Positions 1 through 6,186 of a stretch of 15,864 nt of DNA are shown here, one piece after another (the first letter of the stretch is position 1; each line of letters starts with the position of its first letter). Made by a program: the position numbers and the translations under genes. Location of the stretch: assembly GCA_900547435.1 (NCBI GenBank), contig URGO01000064.1:1-15864 (forward strand), in the 5' to 3' direction. Under the pieces are notes generated by a model. The model saw only the letters and a program-made list of their open reading frames with translations. It searched no databases and had not been told where the DNA came from. This stretch comes from an uncultured Parabacteroides sp. GTDB taxonomy: Bacteria > Bacteroidota > Bacteroidia > Bacteroidales > Tannerellaceae.

Positions 1-865
1 AAGTAATCATCGGTTCGATATCGGCGGCATCAAAACGGACCTCCTTATCGAATACCGCATCGTCGTCGCTCTTCAGCGTGCGCCAATAGGCCACTGCCTT
101 CTCCCAATCTTCGCCCTTCGGGGCATAATCCCGGCCCTTCAAGTATTCGAAAGTGACTTCATCCGGAGCGACCATCCCGCCGCGCGCGCCCATCTCGATG
201 GAGAGGTTGCAGAGCGTGAGGCGCCCTTCCATGGTGAGCGAACGGATGGCCGAGCCGGCATATTCCACGAAATAGCCCGTCGCGCCACTGGTCGTCATCT
301 TCGACATCATATACAGGGCGACATCCTTGGCTGTGACACCTTTACCCAGCGTCCCATCAATCGTGATGCGCATCGTCTTGGGGCGGGTCTGGAGGATACA
401 TTGCGAAGCGAGTACCATTTCGACCTCGCTCGTGCCGATACCGAACGCCACGGCGCCCACAGCTCCATGCGTCGAAGTATGCGAATCGCCGCAGACAATC
501 GTCATGCCAGGCAGTGTCAATCCGCGTTCCGGACCCACCACATGGATAATCCCGTTCTTCGGGTTCATCATGCCAAAGTGCGTGAGGCCAAACTCCTCCG
601 CATTCTTGGCCAACGTATCGACCTGCGTACGCGATACCGGGTCCTCGATCGGCTTGTCTTGGTCGTGCGTCGGCGTGTTATGGTCGGGCATACAATAGAT
701 ATGGTCGGGACGGAAACATTTCAGTCCCCGTTCGCGCAGTCCTTGGAAAGCCTGCGGACTGGTCACTTCGTGGCAATACAGGCGGTCTATATATAATTGT
801 ATCGGACCGTCTTCTACTTGTTGGACAACATGCGCGTCCCAAATCTTGTCGAATAATGTCTTCAT
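1..865 (-). CDS. leuC: 3-isopropylmalate dehydratase large subunit (LeuC), partial, C-terminus outside window
   Basis: This is the large subunit of isopropylmalate isomerase, which with LeuD converts 2-isopropylmalate to 3-isopropylmalate in leucine synthesis, in the cytoplasm. The frame stays open from an ATG at 865 to the window edge, giving 288 residues of a family that is usually about 465 long. Visible aconitase-family signatures are DHNTPT at residues 61-66 and GDSHTSTHGA at 126-135. The three cysteines that hold the 4Fe-4S cluster in this family lie in the missing C-terminal part, so they cannot be checked. The start codon directly follows the leuA stop (TAAATG), so the two genes are almost certainly co-transcribed and probably translationally coupled. 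Further leu genes would be expected beyond the left edge (inference). Confidence 0.95.
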   Translation of the reverse strand, partial: MKTLFDKIWDAHVVQQVEDGPIQLYIDRLYCHEVTSPQAFQGLRERGLKCFRPDHIYCMPDHNTPTHDQDKPIEDPVSRTQVDTLAKNAEEFGLTHFGMMNPKNGIIHVVGPERGLTLPGMTIVCGDSHTSTHGAVGAVAFGIGTSEVEMVLASQCILQTRPKTMRITIDGTLGKGVTAKDVALYMMSKMTTSGATGYFVEYAGSAIRSLTMEGRLTLCNLSIEMGARGGMVAPDEVTFEYLKGRDYAPKGEDWEKAVAYWRTLKSDDDAVFDKEVRFDAADIEPMIT

Positions 866-2362
866 TTATTTCACGAATTTATTAATTGCATCAATATAAG
901 CTTCAACCGAAGCGGCGATGATATCCGTATTGGCCCCGAAGCCATAATACACATGTCCGTCGTATTCCACTTGCATGTGCACCTTTCCTACGTCATCGCT
1001 TCCCTTCGAGATGGCTTGGATGGTGAACTCCTTCAGTACCATCTGCCGGTGGATAAACTGCTTGAGGGCTTTGATGGCGGCATCCACGGGGCCGTTGCCC
1101 GACGAAGCGGCTTCGAACTTCTCCCCTGCGATACTTAACCCCAAACTGGCTACCGGACGGACGCCCACGCCACTCGTCACTTGCAAGTATTCCATCTTGA
1201 TATGGTGGTTCTGCGAACGGTCGGCTCCGGCAAGTACCAATACATCATCGTCGGTGATTTCCTTCTTCTTATCTGCCAACTTCAGGAAATCTTCATAGAC
1301 CTGGTCGAGCTTCTCTTGCTCCATTTCAATGCCCAAGACATGCAGGCGGTGCTTCAGGGCGGCACGTCCGCTCCGGGCGGTCAGTACGATGGCATTGTCG
1401 TCGATGCCCACCTCTTTCGGGTCGATAATCTCGTAGGTCGTGACATTCTTCAATACACCATCCTGATGAATACCCGACGAATGGGCGAAGGCATTGCGCC
1501 CTACGATGGCCTTATTCGGCTGCACCGGCATATTCATCAGGCTCGACACCATGCGGCTGATGCCATAGATCTTCGTCGTGTTGATGTTCGTGGCGATGTT
1601 GCATTCCTTATGGCTCTTGAATATCATGGCAATCTCTTCCAGTGAAGTATTGCCGGCCCGTTCGCCGATGCCATTGATCGTCACCTCTACTTGGCGCGCA
1701 CCGTTCAATACACCCTGCACGGTGTTGGCTGTGGCCATGCCTAAGTCATTATGGCAATGGGTCGAGAGAATCGCCTTGTCGATACCGTCCACATGCTCCA
1801 TCAAGTATTTGATCTTTGCGCCATATTCGTCGGGGAGGCAATAGCCCGTCGTGTCGGGAATATTGACGACCGTTGCCCCGGCTTTGATGACCGCCTCGAC
1901 CACGCGGGCCAAGTATTCATTGTCCGTCCGTCCGGCATCCTCGCAATAGAATTCCACGTCTTCGGCAAACTTCTTGGCATATTTCGTGGCTGCGATGGCC
2001 CGTTCGATAATCTCTTCACGTGTGGAGTTGAACTTATACATGATGTGCGGATCGGATGTCCCGATACCCGTATGGATGCGTCCGCGCTTCGCATACTTCA
2101 AGGCTTCGGCGGCCACGTCGATATCCTTCTGCACGGCACGCGTCAGGGCGCATATCGTGGGCCATGTCACCGCCTTGGATATTTCTACCACACTTTTAAA
2201 GTCACCAGGACTCGAAATCGGGAATCCTGCTTCAATCACATCGACGCCCAACGCCTCCAGCGCCTTGGCCACTTGGATCTTCTCTACCGTATTCAGTTGA
2301 CAACCGGGCACCTGCTCACCATCGCGAAGCGTTGTGTCGAAAATAAATAATCTATCAGACAT
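866..2362 (-). CDS. leuA: 2-isopropylmalate synthase (LeuA)
   Basis: LeuA condenses acetyl-CoA with 2-oxoisovalerate, the first committed step of leucine synthesis, in the cytoplasm. The 498-residue protein shows the HMGL-like TIM-barrel signature DTTLRDGEQ at 9-17, the metal-binding HCHNDLGMA at 202-210 and GIGERAGN at 231-238. AHSSGIHQDG at 293-302 and a C-terminal regulatory domain from about residue 385, with GNGPVDAA near 422-429, complete the family layout. The regulatory domain suggests feedback inhibition by leucine, as known for the family. Length and motifs are normal. It is the first structural gene of the operon, behind the attenuator at 2400-2541, and abuts leuC. Base composition is visibly more GC-rich than in the genes to its right. 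Homocitrate or citramalate synthase are less likely alternatives because of the direct link to leuC. Confidence 0.96.
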   Translation of the reverse strand: MSDRLFIFDTTLRDGEQVPGCQLNTVEKIQVAKALEALGVDVIEAGFPISSPGDFKSVVEISKAVTWPTICALTRAVQKDIDVAAEALKYAKRGRIHTGIGTSDPHIMYKFNSTREEIIERAIAATKYAKKFAEDVEFYCEDAGRTDNEYLARVVEAVIKAGATVVNIPDTTGYCLPDEYGAKIKYLMEHVDGIDKAILSTHCHNDLGMATANTVQGVLNGARQVEVTINGIGERAGNTSLEEIAMIFKSHKECNIATNINTTKIYGISRMVSSLMNMPVQPNKAIVGRNAFAHSSGIHQDGVLKNVTTYEIIDPKEVGIDDNAIVLTARSGRAALKHRLHVLGIEMEQEKLDQVYEDFLKLADKKKEITDDDVLVLAGADRSQNHHIKMEYLQVTSGVGVRPVASLGLSIAGEKFEAASSGNGPVDAAIKALKQFIHRQMVLKEFTIQAISKGSDDVGKVHMQVEYDGHVYYGFGANTDIIAASVEAYIDAINKFVK

Positions 2363-2399
2363 ATCTTTTTACCTTTAATTATAATGATCCGTTTATACC

Positions 2400-2434
2400 A
2401 AAAAACCTTTCCCACCCGGAAGTGAGAAAGGTTT
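2400..2434 (-). terminator. Intrinsic terminator of the leu attenuator
   Basis: Read on the minus strand, a 13-bp stem (2434-2422 with 2415-2403, one G-U pair) closes a 6-base TTCCGG loop and runs into six T residues ending at 2400. It lies about 38 bases ahead of the leuA start and downstream of the leader peptide. It therefore sits between the leu promoter and the first structural gene, where an attenuator is expected, and does not mark the end of a gene. Its upstream arm shares nine bases with the antiterminator pairing at 2418-2426. Confidence 0.88.
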
Positions 2435-2480
2435 CTTTTCCTATTGTACATCGCCAGAAAACACACACGAGCTCACTTCC
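2418..2480 (-). promoter_or_regulatory. Antiterminator pairing of the leu leader RNA
   Basis: On the minus strand GGAAGTGAG (2480-2472) is a perfect 9-base complement of CTCACTTCC (2426-2418), which is part of the upstream arm of the terminator. The first segment covers the leader peptide stop codon at 2475-2473. A ribosome stalled on the Ile/Leu codons would leave it free to pair and break the terminator. A ribosome reaching the stop would cover it and let the terminator form. The pairing is seen in the sequence; the mechanism is inferred from classical amino-acid attenuation. Confidence 0.8.
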
Positions 2481-2541
2481 TATTCCGTCTCCAGAGTAGA
2501 ATAATAATACCCAAAATGTGCAATCGGCTGTTCTGTATCAT
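2473..2541 (-). CDS. leu operon leader peptide (22 aa)
   Basis: This short reading frame of 22 codons plus TGA starts about 30 bases downstream of the predicted leu transcription start. It encodes Ile9-Leu10-Gly11 and then Ile12-Ile13-Ile14-Leu15-Leu16, followed by a basic tail. Eight of the ten residues from 7 to 16 are Ile or Leu, as expected of a sensor of charged tRNA-Leu or tRNA-Ile in front of a branched-chain biosynthetic operon. The stop codon overlaps the antiterminator strand, which matches the geometry of translational attenuation. No clear Shine-Dalgarno site is present, only a purine-rich AAAAGAAAAG before the ATG; this is normal in Bacteroidota. The peptide itself is unlikely to have a separate function. 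It is too short for standard gene callers. Confidence 0.82.
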   Translation of the reverse strand: MIQNSRLHILGIIILLWRRNRK

Positions 2542-2571
2542 TGTCTTTTCTTTTATTCGTTTTATCGGGTG

Positions 2572-2601
2572 CAAAGATACATCCTTTTCTGGAACCACAA
2601 A
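2572..2601 (-). promoter_or_regulatory. Bacteroidota-type promoter of the leu operon
   Basis: Read on the minus strand, TTTG (2601-2598) is followed after 18 bases by TATCTTTG (2579-2572), matching the -33 TTTG and -7 TAnnTTTG elements used by the primary sigma factor of Bacteroidota. Transcription would start near 2565, just ahead of the leader peptide. Confidence 0.82.
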
Positions 2602-2674
2602 GAATATTTGCTACTTTTTTCTATAAAAAAATTATAAATCGTAACTCAAATAGCTATATAAGGAATAAACTATT

Positions 2675-2695
2675 AAAATAAAGAAGAATCTTTAT
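2675..2695 (-). terminator. Weak AT-rich hairpin at the end of the NagB-like/PIG-L gene
   Basis: On the minus strand ATAAAGA (2695-2689) pairs with TCTTTAT (2684-2678) around a 4-base loop and is followed by a short T run. It overlaps the stop codon of the upstream gene. The stem is short and made almost entirely of A-T pairs, so termination here may be partial, letting some transcripts read into the leu leader. Confidence 0.3.
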
Positions 2696-4683
2696 CTTAA
2701 AGGTATATATTGAACGAAAGCCTCCATAGCCTCATACGAAGCCAATCCCAACTGGCGGTATAATTCGGCGGTAGCCCGATTGCGGTCTTCCGCACGTTGC
2801 CAGAAGAGGCGTTCATCGTCACCCAGGAACGGAGCACTTTCAGCTTGCGACTGATGCTTTAAGATAGCATTCCGTTTATGGCGCAATTCTTCCGGCGAAA
2901 TAGGTACTGCCATCTCAATATGGTCCATTTCCCATTCAGCCCAGGCTCCGCGATACATCCAAATACGGCAATTCTTCATCCATTCTTCATCTTTGATTTC
3001 ATCTACCGCCGCAAGAATCGCATCCAGACATACTTTATGCGTACCATGCGGATCCGCCAGGTCTCCAGCCACAAACATTTGATCGGGTTTCAATTCCTCC
3101 AGCAATTTCTTGATGATATTCTTGTCTATTTCACTGATAGGATTTTTCTTTACCAGCCCTGTCTCATAGAAAGGTAAATCCAGGAAATGGATATGTGTAT
3201 CATCTTTGATTCCGGTATAACGGCACGCATGGCGAGCCTCCTCCCGACGGATTGTCCCTTTCATAAACAAGACATCCGGACGCTCCGGTTGGTTGCTTTC
3301 TACCTTCTCATAACGGAGATAACGGATGATTTCCTCTGCCTTATCTTTAATTGTCGTGTCTTCCGGTGAATACTTGCTACAAACATCACGCAGGTATTCG
3401 CAATAACGGATTACCTCTTCATCCCCAACGGCTATATTGCCGGATGTCTCGTAAGCGACATGCACATCATGGTGCTGGTCACAAAGCCGACGGAAGGTTC
3501 CTCCCATCGAGATGACATCATCGTCAGGATGCGGACTGAATATCAGCACACGCTTAGGATAAGGCGTAGCACGCTCCGGGCGGTCAGTATCATCGGCGTT
3601 CGGTTTTCCTCCGGGCCATCCCGTAATGGTATGCTGAATATCGTTAAATATCTTAATATTGACATTATAAGCCGAACCATAAACCGCCAGCAATTCACCC
3701 AAGCCATGTTCACTATAATCCTTATTGGTCAGTTTCAAAATCGGCTTTCCGGTCTTTTGGCACAACCATACGATAGCCCGACGGATCAACTGGTTATCCC
3801 ATTCACATGTAGTTACCAACCACGGATGACTGATGCGAGTCAAGCTATAAGCGGCCGACAAATCTACTACGGCCTTTGCATTCTGATGAATTTGCAAATA
3901 GGTAGAAGGAATAGCATCACTGATCTTTCCCTCAATCGTATCGGCAGATACTTGTGCCTTATCATCCCCCCAAGCCATCAGGATAACACTTTTTGCCTTC
4001 AGCATGGTGGAAATTCCCATCGTAATGACACTGGCCGGGACATTATCCGAAGACGCAAAAGTAGCCGACGCCTCTTTACGAGCCGCTCCCTCCAACAAGA
4101 CCAAACGAGTGCGCGAGCTCTGCAATGTTCCGGCCGAGTTGAACATGATATTACTATATTGTCCTATACCCAACAACATACAATCAATTCCGCCCAGTGC
4201 CTGAATCTGGCTCTCATAAGAGGCACAAAATTCTAAAATAGCATCCTTGGGCATACTCCCATCCGGATAATGGATATTCTCCGGAAGAATATCAACATGG
4301 TCGAACAATTCGTTTTTCAAATGAGTATAAACGCCCGAAGTAGAAGCGGATAACGGATAAAACTCATACTCTACAAAAACTATCACATTGCGGAAACTCA
4401 GGTTTTCCTCCTTATGCATCCGAACCAATTCCTTATAAACACTTTCCGGCGAACGTCCTCCGGGCAAAGCCAATATGAAATTCATCCCGGCCTCCTGGCG
4501 TTTGCGAATCTGGCTGGCCACCTCCTTCGCAATGGCAAACGAACCCTCTTCGGCCGATTCATAAATTGTTGTAGGAACTTTTTCCAAACGGGTCAACACA
4601 GAATGCTCAAACGCATTCTCCGGCCGGTAATATTTAGTCGGAATGCGCGTAAGCGTAATTTGCGAACTTAAATTAGTCTTCAT
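2692..4683 (-). CDS. NagB-like (degenerate) / PIG-L deacetylase fusion protein
   Basis: This 663-residue protein has an N-terminal glucosamine-6-phosphate deaminase-like domain (about 40-270) and a C-terminal PIG-L/LmbE N-acetylglucosaminyl deacetylase-type domain (about 375-640). The NagB fold is recognisable from GGRSPESVY at 75-83, FDHVDI at 127-132 and GIGQYSNIMFN at 172-182. Compared with the E. coli motif NDGHIAFNE, the catalytic Asp141, His143 and Glu148 correspond to Tyr176, Asn178 and Ser183, so deaminase activity is doubtful. The PIG-L domain keeps its metal-binding motifs HPDDD at 385-389 and DPHGTH at 544-549. Close relatives in Bacteroides are, as I recall, annotated glucosamine-6-phosphate deaminase. 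A deacetylase acting on an amino-sugar or sugar-phosphate substrate, with the NagB part as a binding or regulatory domain, fits the sequence better. The protein lacks a signal peptide and is probably cytoplasmic. It lies 69 bases downstream of folK in the same direction. Confidence 0.85.
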   Translation of the reverse strand: MKTNLSSQITLTRIPTKYYRPENAFEHSVLTRLEKVPTTIYESAEEGSFAIAKEVASQIRKRQEAGMNFILALPGGRSPESVYKELVRMHKEENLSFRNVIVFVEYEFYPLSASTSGVYTHLKNELFDHVDILPENIHYPDGSMPKDAILEFCASYESQIQALGGIDCMLLGIGQYSNIMFNSAGTLQSSRTRLVLLEGAARKEASATFASSDNVPASVITMGISTMLKAKSVILMAWGDDKAQVSADTIEGKISDAIPSTYLQIHQNAKAVVDLSAAYSLTRISHPWLVTTCEWDNQLIRRAIVWLCQKTGKPILKLTNKDYSEHGLGELLAVYGSAYNVNIKIFNDIQHTITGWPGGKPNADDTDRPERATPYPKRVLIFSPHPDDDVISMGGTFRRLCDQHHDVHVAYETSGNIAVGDEEVIRYCEYLRDVCSKYSPEDTTIKDKAEEIIRYLRYEKVESNQPERPDVLFMKGTIRREEARHACRYTGIKDDTHIHFLDLPFYETGLVKKNPISEIDKNIIKKLLEELKPDQMFVAGDLADPHGTHKVCLDAILAAVDEIKDEEWMKNCRIWMYRGAWAEWEMDHIEMAVPISPEELRHKRNAILKHQSQAESAPFLGDDERLFWQRAEDRNRATAELYRQLGLASYEAMEAFVQYIPLR

Positions 4684-4752
4684 GCTTTTCTATTTTAGGT
4701 TATTCATCTGATTAAAAAACAAATCTCTGCAAGAAAAAGTTGACATACCTCA

Positions 4753-5151
4753 TCAAAAATAAGATTCTTTTTGCCGGCCCTCAATCTCTTTGATTCCGTT
4801 CTGTACATAATCACGAGACCAATCATCCGGTTTGAGGACAATATCATTCCATCGGACCAAATCAATATCCATCGGAATAACACCGCTCTGCTTGCTATCA
4901 GCCGTACGCCCCAAGGCTTTTTCCATCTGCTTAAAACACACACGGAGCTCTTTTACATCAGATGAAGTAAAAGACAAACCTACTCGATTCAGGAACGGTT
5001 CCGGACTTATGCAATGCAGGGGTCGGGTATAAACCGCCTCCGCCCATTGGACGGGGAATAGCTTCTCAAGCATACAACAAGCCTGTTCCATATTCCTCTC
5101 GGAGTCTTTGTTCGACCCTAATACAATGACTATTCTATTCTTATCCGACAT
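4753..5151 (-). CDS. folK: FolK-like hydroxymethyldihydropterin pyrophosphokinase, short and atypical
   Basis: HPPK transfers pyrophosphate from ATP to 6-hydroxymethyl-7,8-dihydropterin in folate synthesis. The 132-residue protein shows LGSN at 11-14, PFLNRV at 52-57, EKALGR at 77-82 and the metal-binding pair Asp95/Asp97 in MDIDLV, which falls at the E. coli numbering. It is shorter than the usual 150-160 residues. The loop that reads WGPRTLDLD in E. coli is replaced by SGVIPMDID, so Trp89 and Arg92 are missing. Bacteroidota genomes often hold a second, more standard FolK, so this may be a diverged paralogue with weak or changed activity. Only 3 bases separate it from the upstream phosphatase-family gene, indicating an operon. 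The start is set by this spacing and by the family's typical N-terminus just before the first beta strand. Confidence 0.75.
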   Translation of the reverse strand: MSDKNRIVIVLGSNKDSERNMEQACCMLEKLFPVQWAEAVYTRPLHCISPEPFLNRVGLSFTSSDVKELRVCFKQMEKALGRTADSKQSGVIPMDIDLVRWNDIVLKPDDWSRDYVQNGIKEIEGRQKESYF

Positions 5152-5154
5152 ATT

Positions 5155-6186
5155 TCAACGGGATTGTAAGACAAATGTACAAAGCAAAGGCAAATGATCG
5201 CTATATCCGCCTTCATATTTAAACCCATAATAGGTGCGGAACGGACGCATCCCCCGCCCTGTTTTATCTTCCGTCAACAAGAAACCGGGTTTATAAATGA
5301 TATTCCCGTTCTCTTGCAGGTGCATACTATGCTTCTTGTCCAGCAACAACCCATTCACGATGAAATGGTCCAGCTGGTTCCATTCCCCTTTATATTTATA
5401 CGAGCCTTTCCCGAAATAGAAAAGATTATACAATTGGTCAGAGACAAACTCATCCATCGGAAAGGCTTGTGCCCTCAATTGAACCAAAAGACTTTCATCT
5501 TCCGGCATATCATTAAAATCCCCCATAATCAAGCACTGGGGCGTAGTGCGCATAGACAACACCGAATCCACACAGGCCCTAAGCCGGTTAGCGGCCAAAA
5601 GGCGTTTGGGCCGGCTGGCAATCTCTCCTCCGGAGCGCGAAGGCATGTGGCAAACAAAGACATCCACCGTATCAGAGGTCTGTATCTCCCCCCAAACATG
5701 AAGGATATTCCGGGTAGGGCGCTCTTTTTGCGGCAATGTTATCTCTATCTCTTCCGAGCCTAACCATCTAAATTGATCCCGTTGGTAAAGCAAAGCCACG
5801 TTAATACCCCGCCGGTCTTGTCCGTGTGTGATGCAATACCGATAATCCAATTGTCGTAGAGAGGTGCGGGTCAGCAGATGATGCATCACCGAATCATTCT
5901 CTACCTCGCACAATCCCACCAAAGCCGGGGTATTCCATCCTCCGGCAGATTGAATCACCTGCGCGATATGTTGCAACTTCCGATAATAACGCCCTTCCGT
6001 CCAACAACGCTCTCCGGAAGGCAAGAACTCTTCGTCCGCGACATCCGGATTATCGGCCGTATCAAAGCAATTTTCCACATTATAGCTCATCACCTGGAAA
6101 AGCACCGGCTCCTCCTCTTGCGCCTGCAAAGGGAATAGGAAAAAGCCCAAAAGCCAACCCAAGACATTAATCCTGTACAAACTCAT
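5155..6186 (-). CDS. Secreted endonuclease/exonuclease/phosphatase-family protein
   Basis: A 343-residue member of the metal-dependent EEP (DNase I-like) superfamily. Residues 1-22 form a signal peptide with a likely cut after Ala22 (LQA/Q), so the mature protein is probably periplasmic or surface-exposed. The catalytic motifs appear in order: YNVENCFD at 35-42, CEVEN at 93-97, DRRGIN at 124-129, His180 in CHMPSRSGG, GDFND at 222-226, QLDHF at 271-275 and SDH at 329-331. All residues expected for Mg-dependent phosphodiester hydrolysis are present, so it should be active. The substrate, whether extracellular nucleic acid, a phospholipid or another phosphodiester, cannot be told from the sequence. 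Its first 20 bases overlap the end of the upstream lipoprotein gene, which supports both the start and translational coupling. Confidence 0.87.
   Translation of the reverse strand: MSLYRINVLGWLLGFFLFPLQAQEEEPVLFQVMSYNVENCFDTADNPDVADEEFLPSGERCWTEGRYYRKLQHIAQVIQSAGGWNTPALVGLCEVENDSVMHHLLTRTSLRQLDYRYCITHGQDRRGINVALLYQRDQFRWLGSEEIEITLPQKERPTRNILHVWGEIQTSDTVDVFVCHMPSRSGGEIASRPKRLLAANRLRACVDSVLSMRTTPQCLIMGDFNDMPEDESLLVQLRAQAFPMDEFVSDQLYNLFYFGKGSYKYKGEWNQLDHFIVNGLLLDKKHSMHLQENGNIIYKPGFLLTEDKTGRGMRPFRTYYGFKYEGGYSDHLPLLCTFVLQSR

Noticed and set aside
1751..2350. Long plus-strand frame opposite leuA
   Set aside because: It is a shadow of the GC-rich leuA gene, whose frame has full-length family motifs on the other strand.
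2444..2626. 60-codon plus-strand frame opposite the leu leader
   Set aside because: It runs antisense to the leader peptide, promoter and attenuator, has no family signature, and is explained by the minus-strand regulatory region.
3460..4236. 258-codon plus-strand frame opposite the NagB-like/PIG-L gene
   Set aside because: No domain or promoter; the minus-strand frame carries intact PIG-L and NagB-fold motifs throughout the same stretch.
4704..4943. Alternative minus-strand frame overlapping the 3' part of folK
   Set aside because: Different frame within the FolK coding region, no domain, and the FolK frame has clear family motifs.
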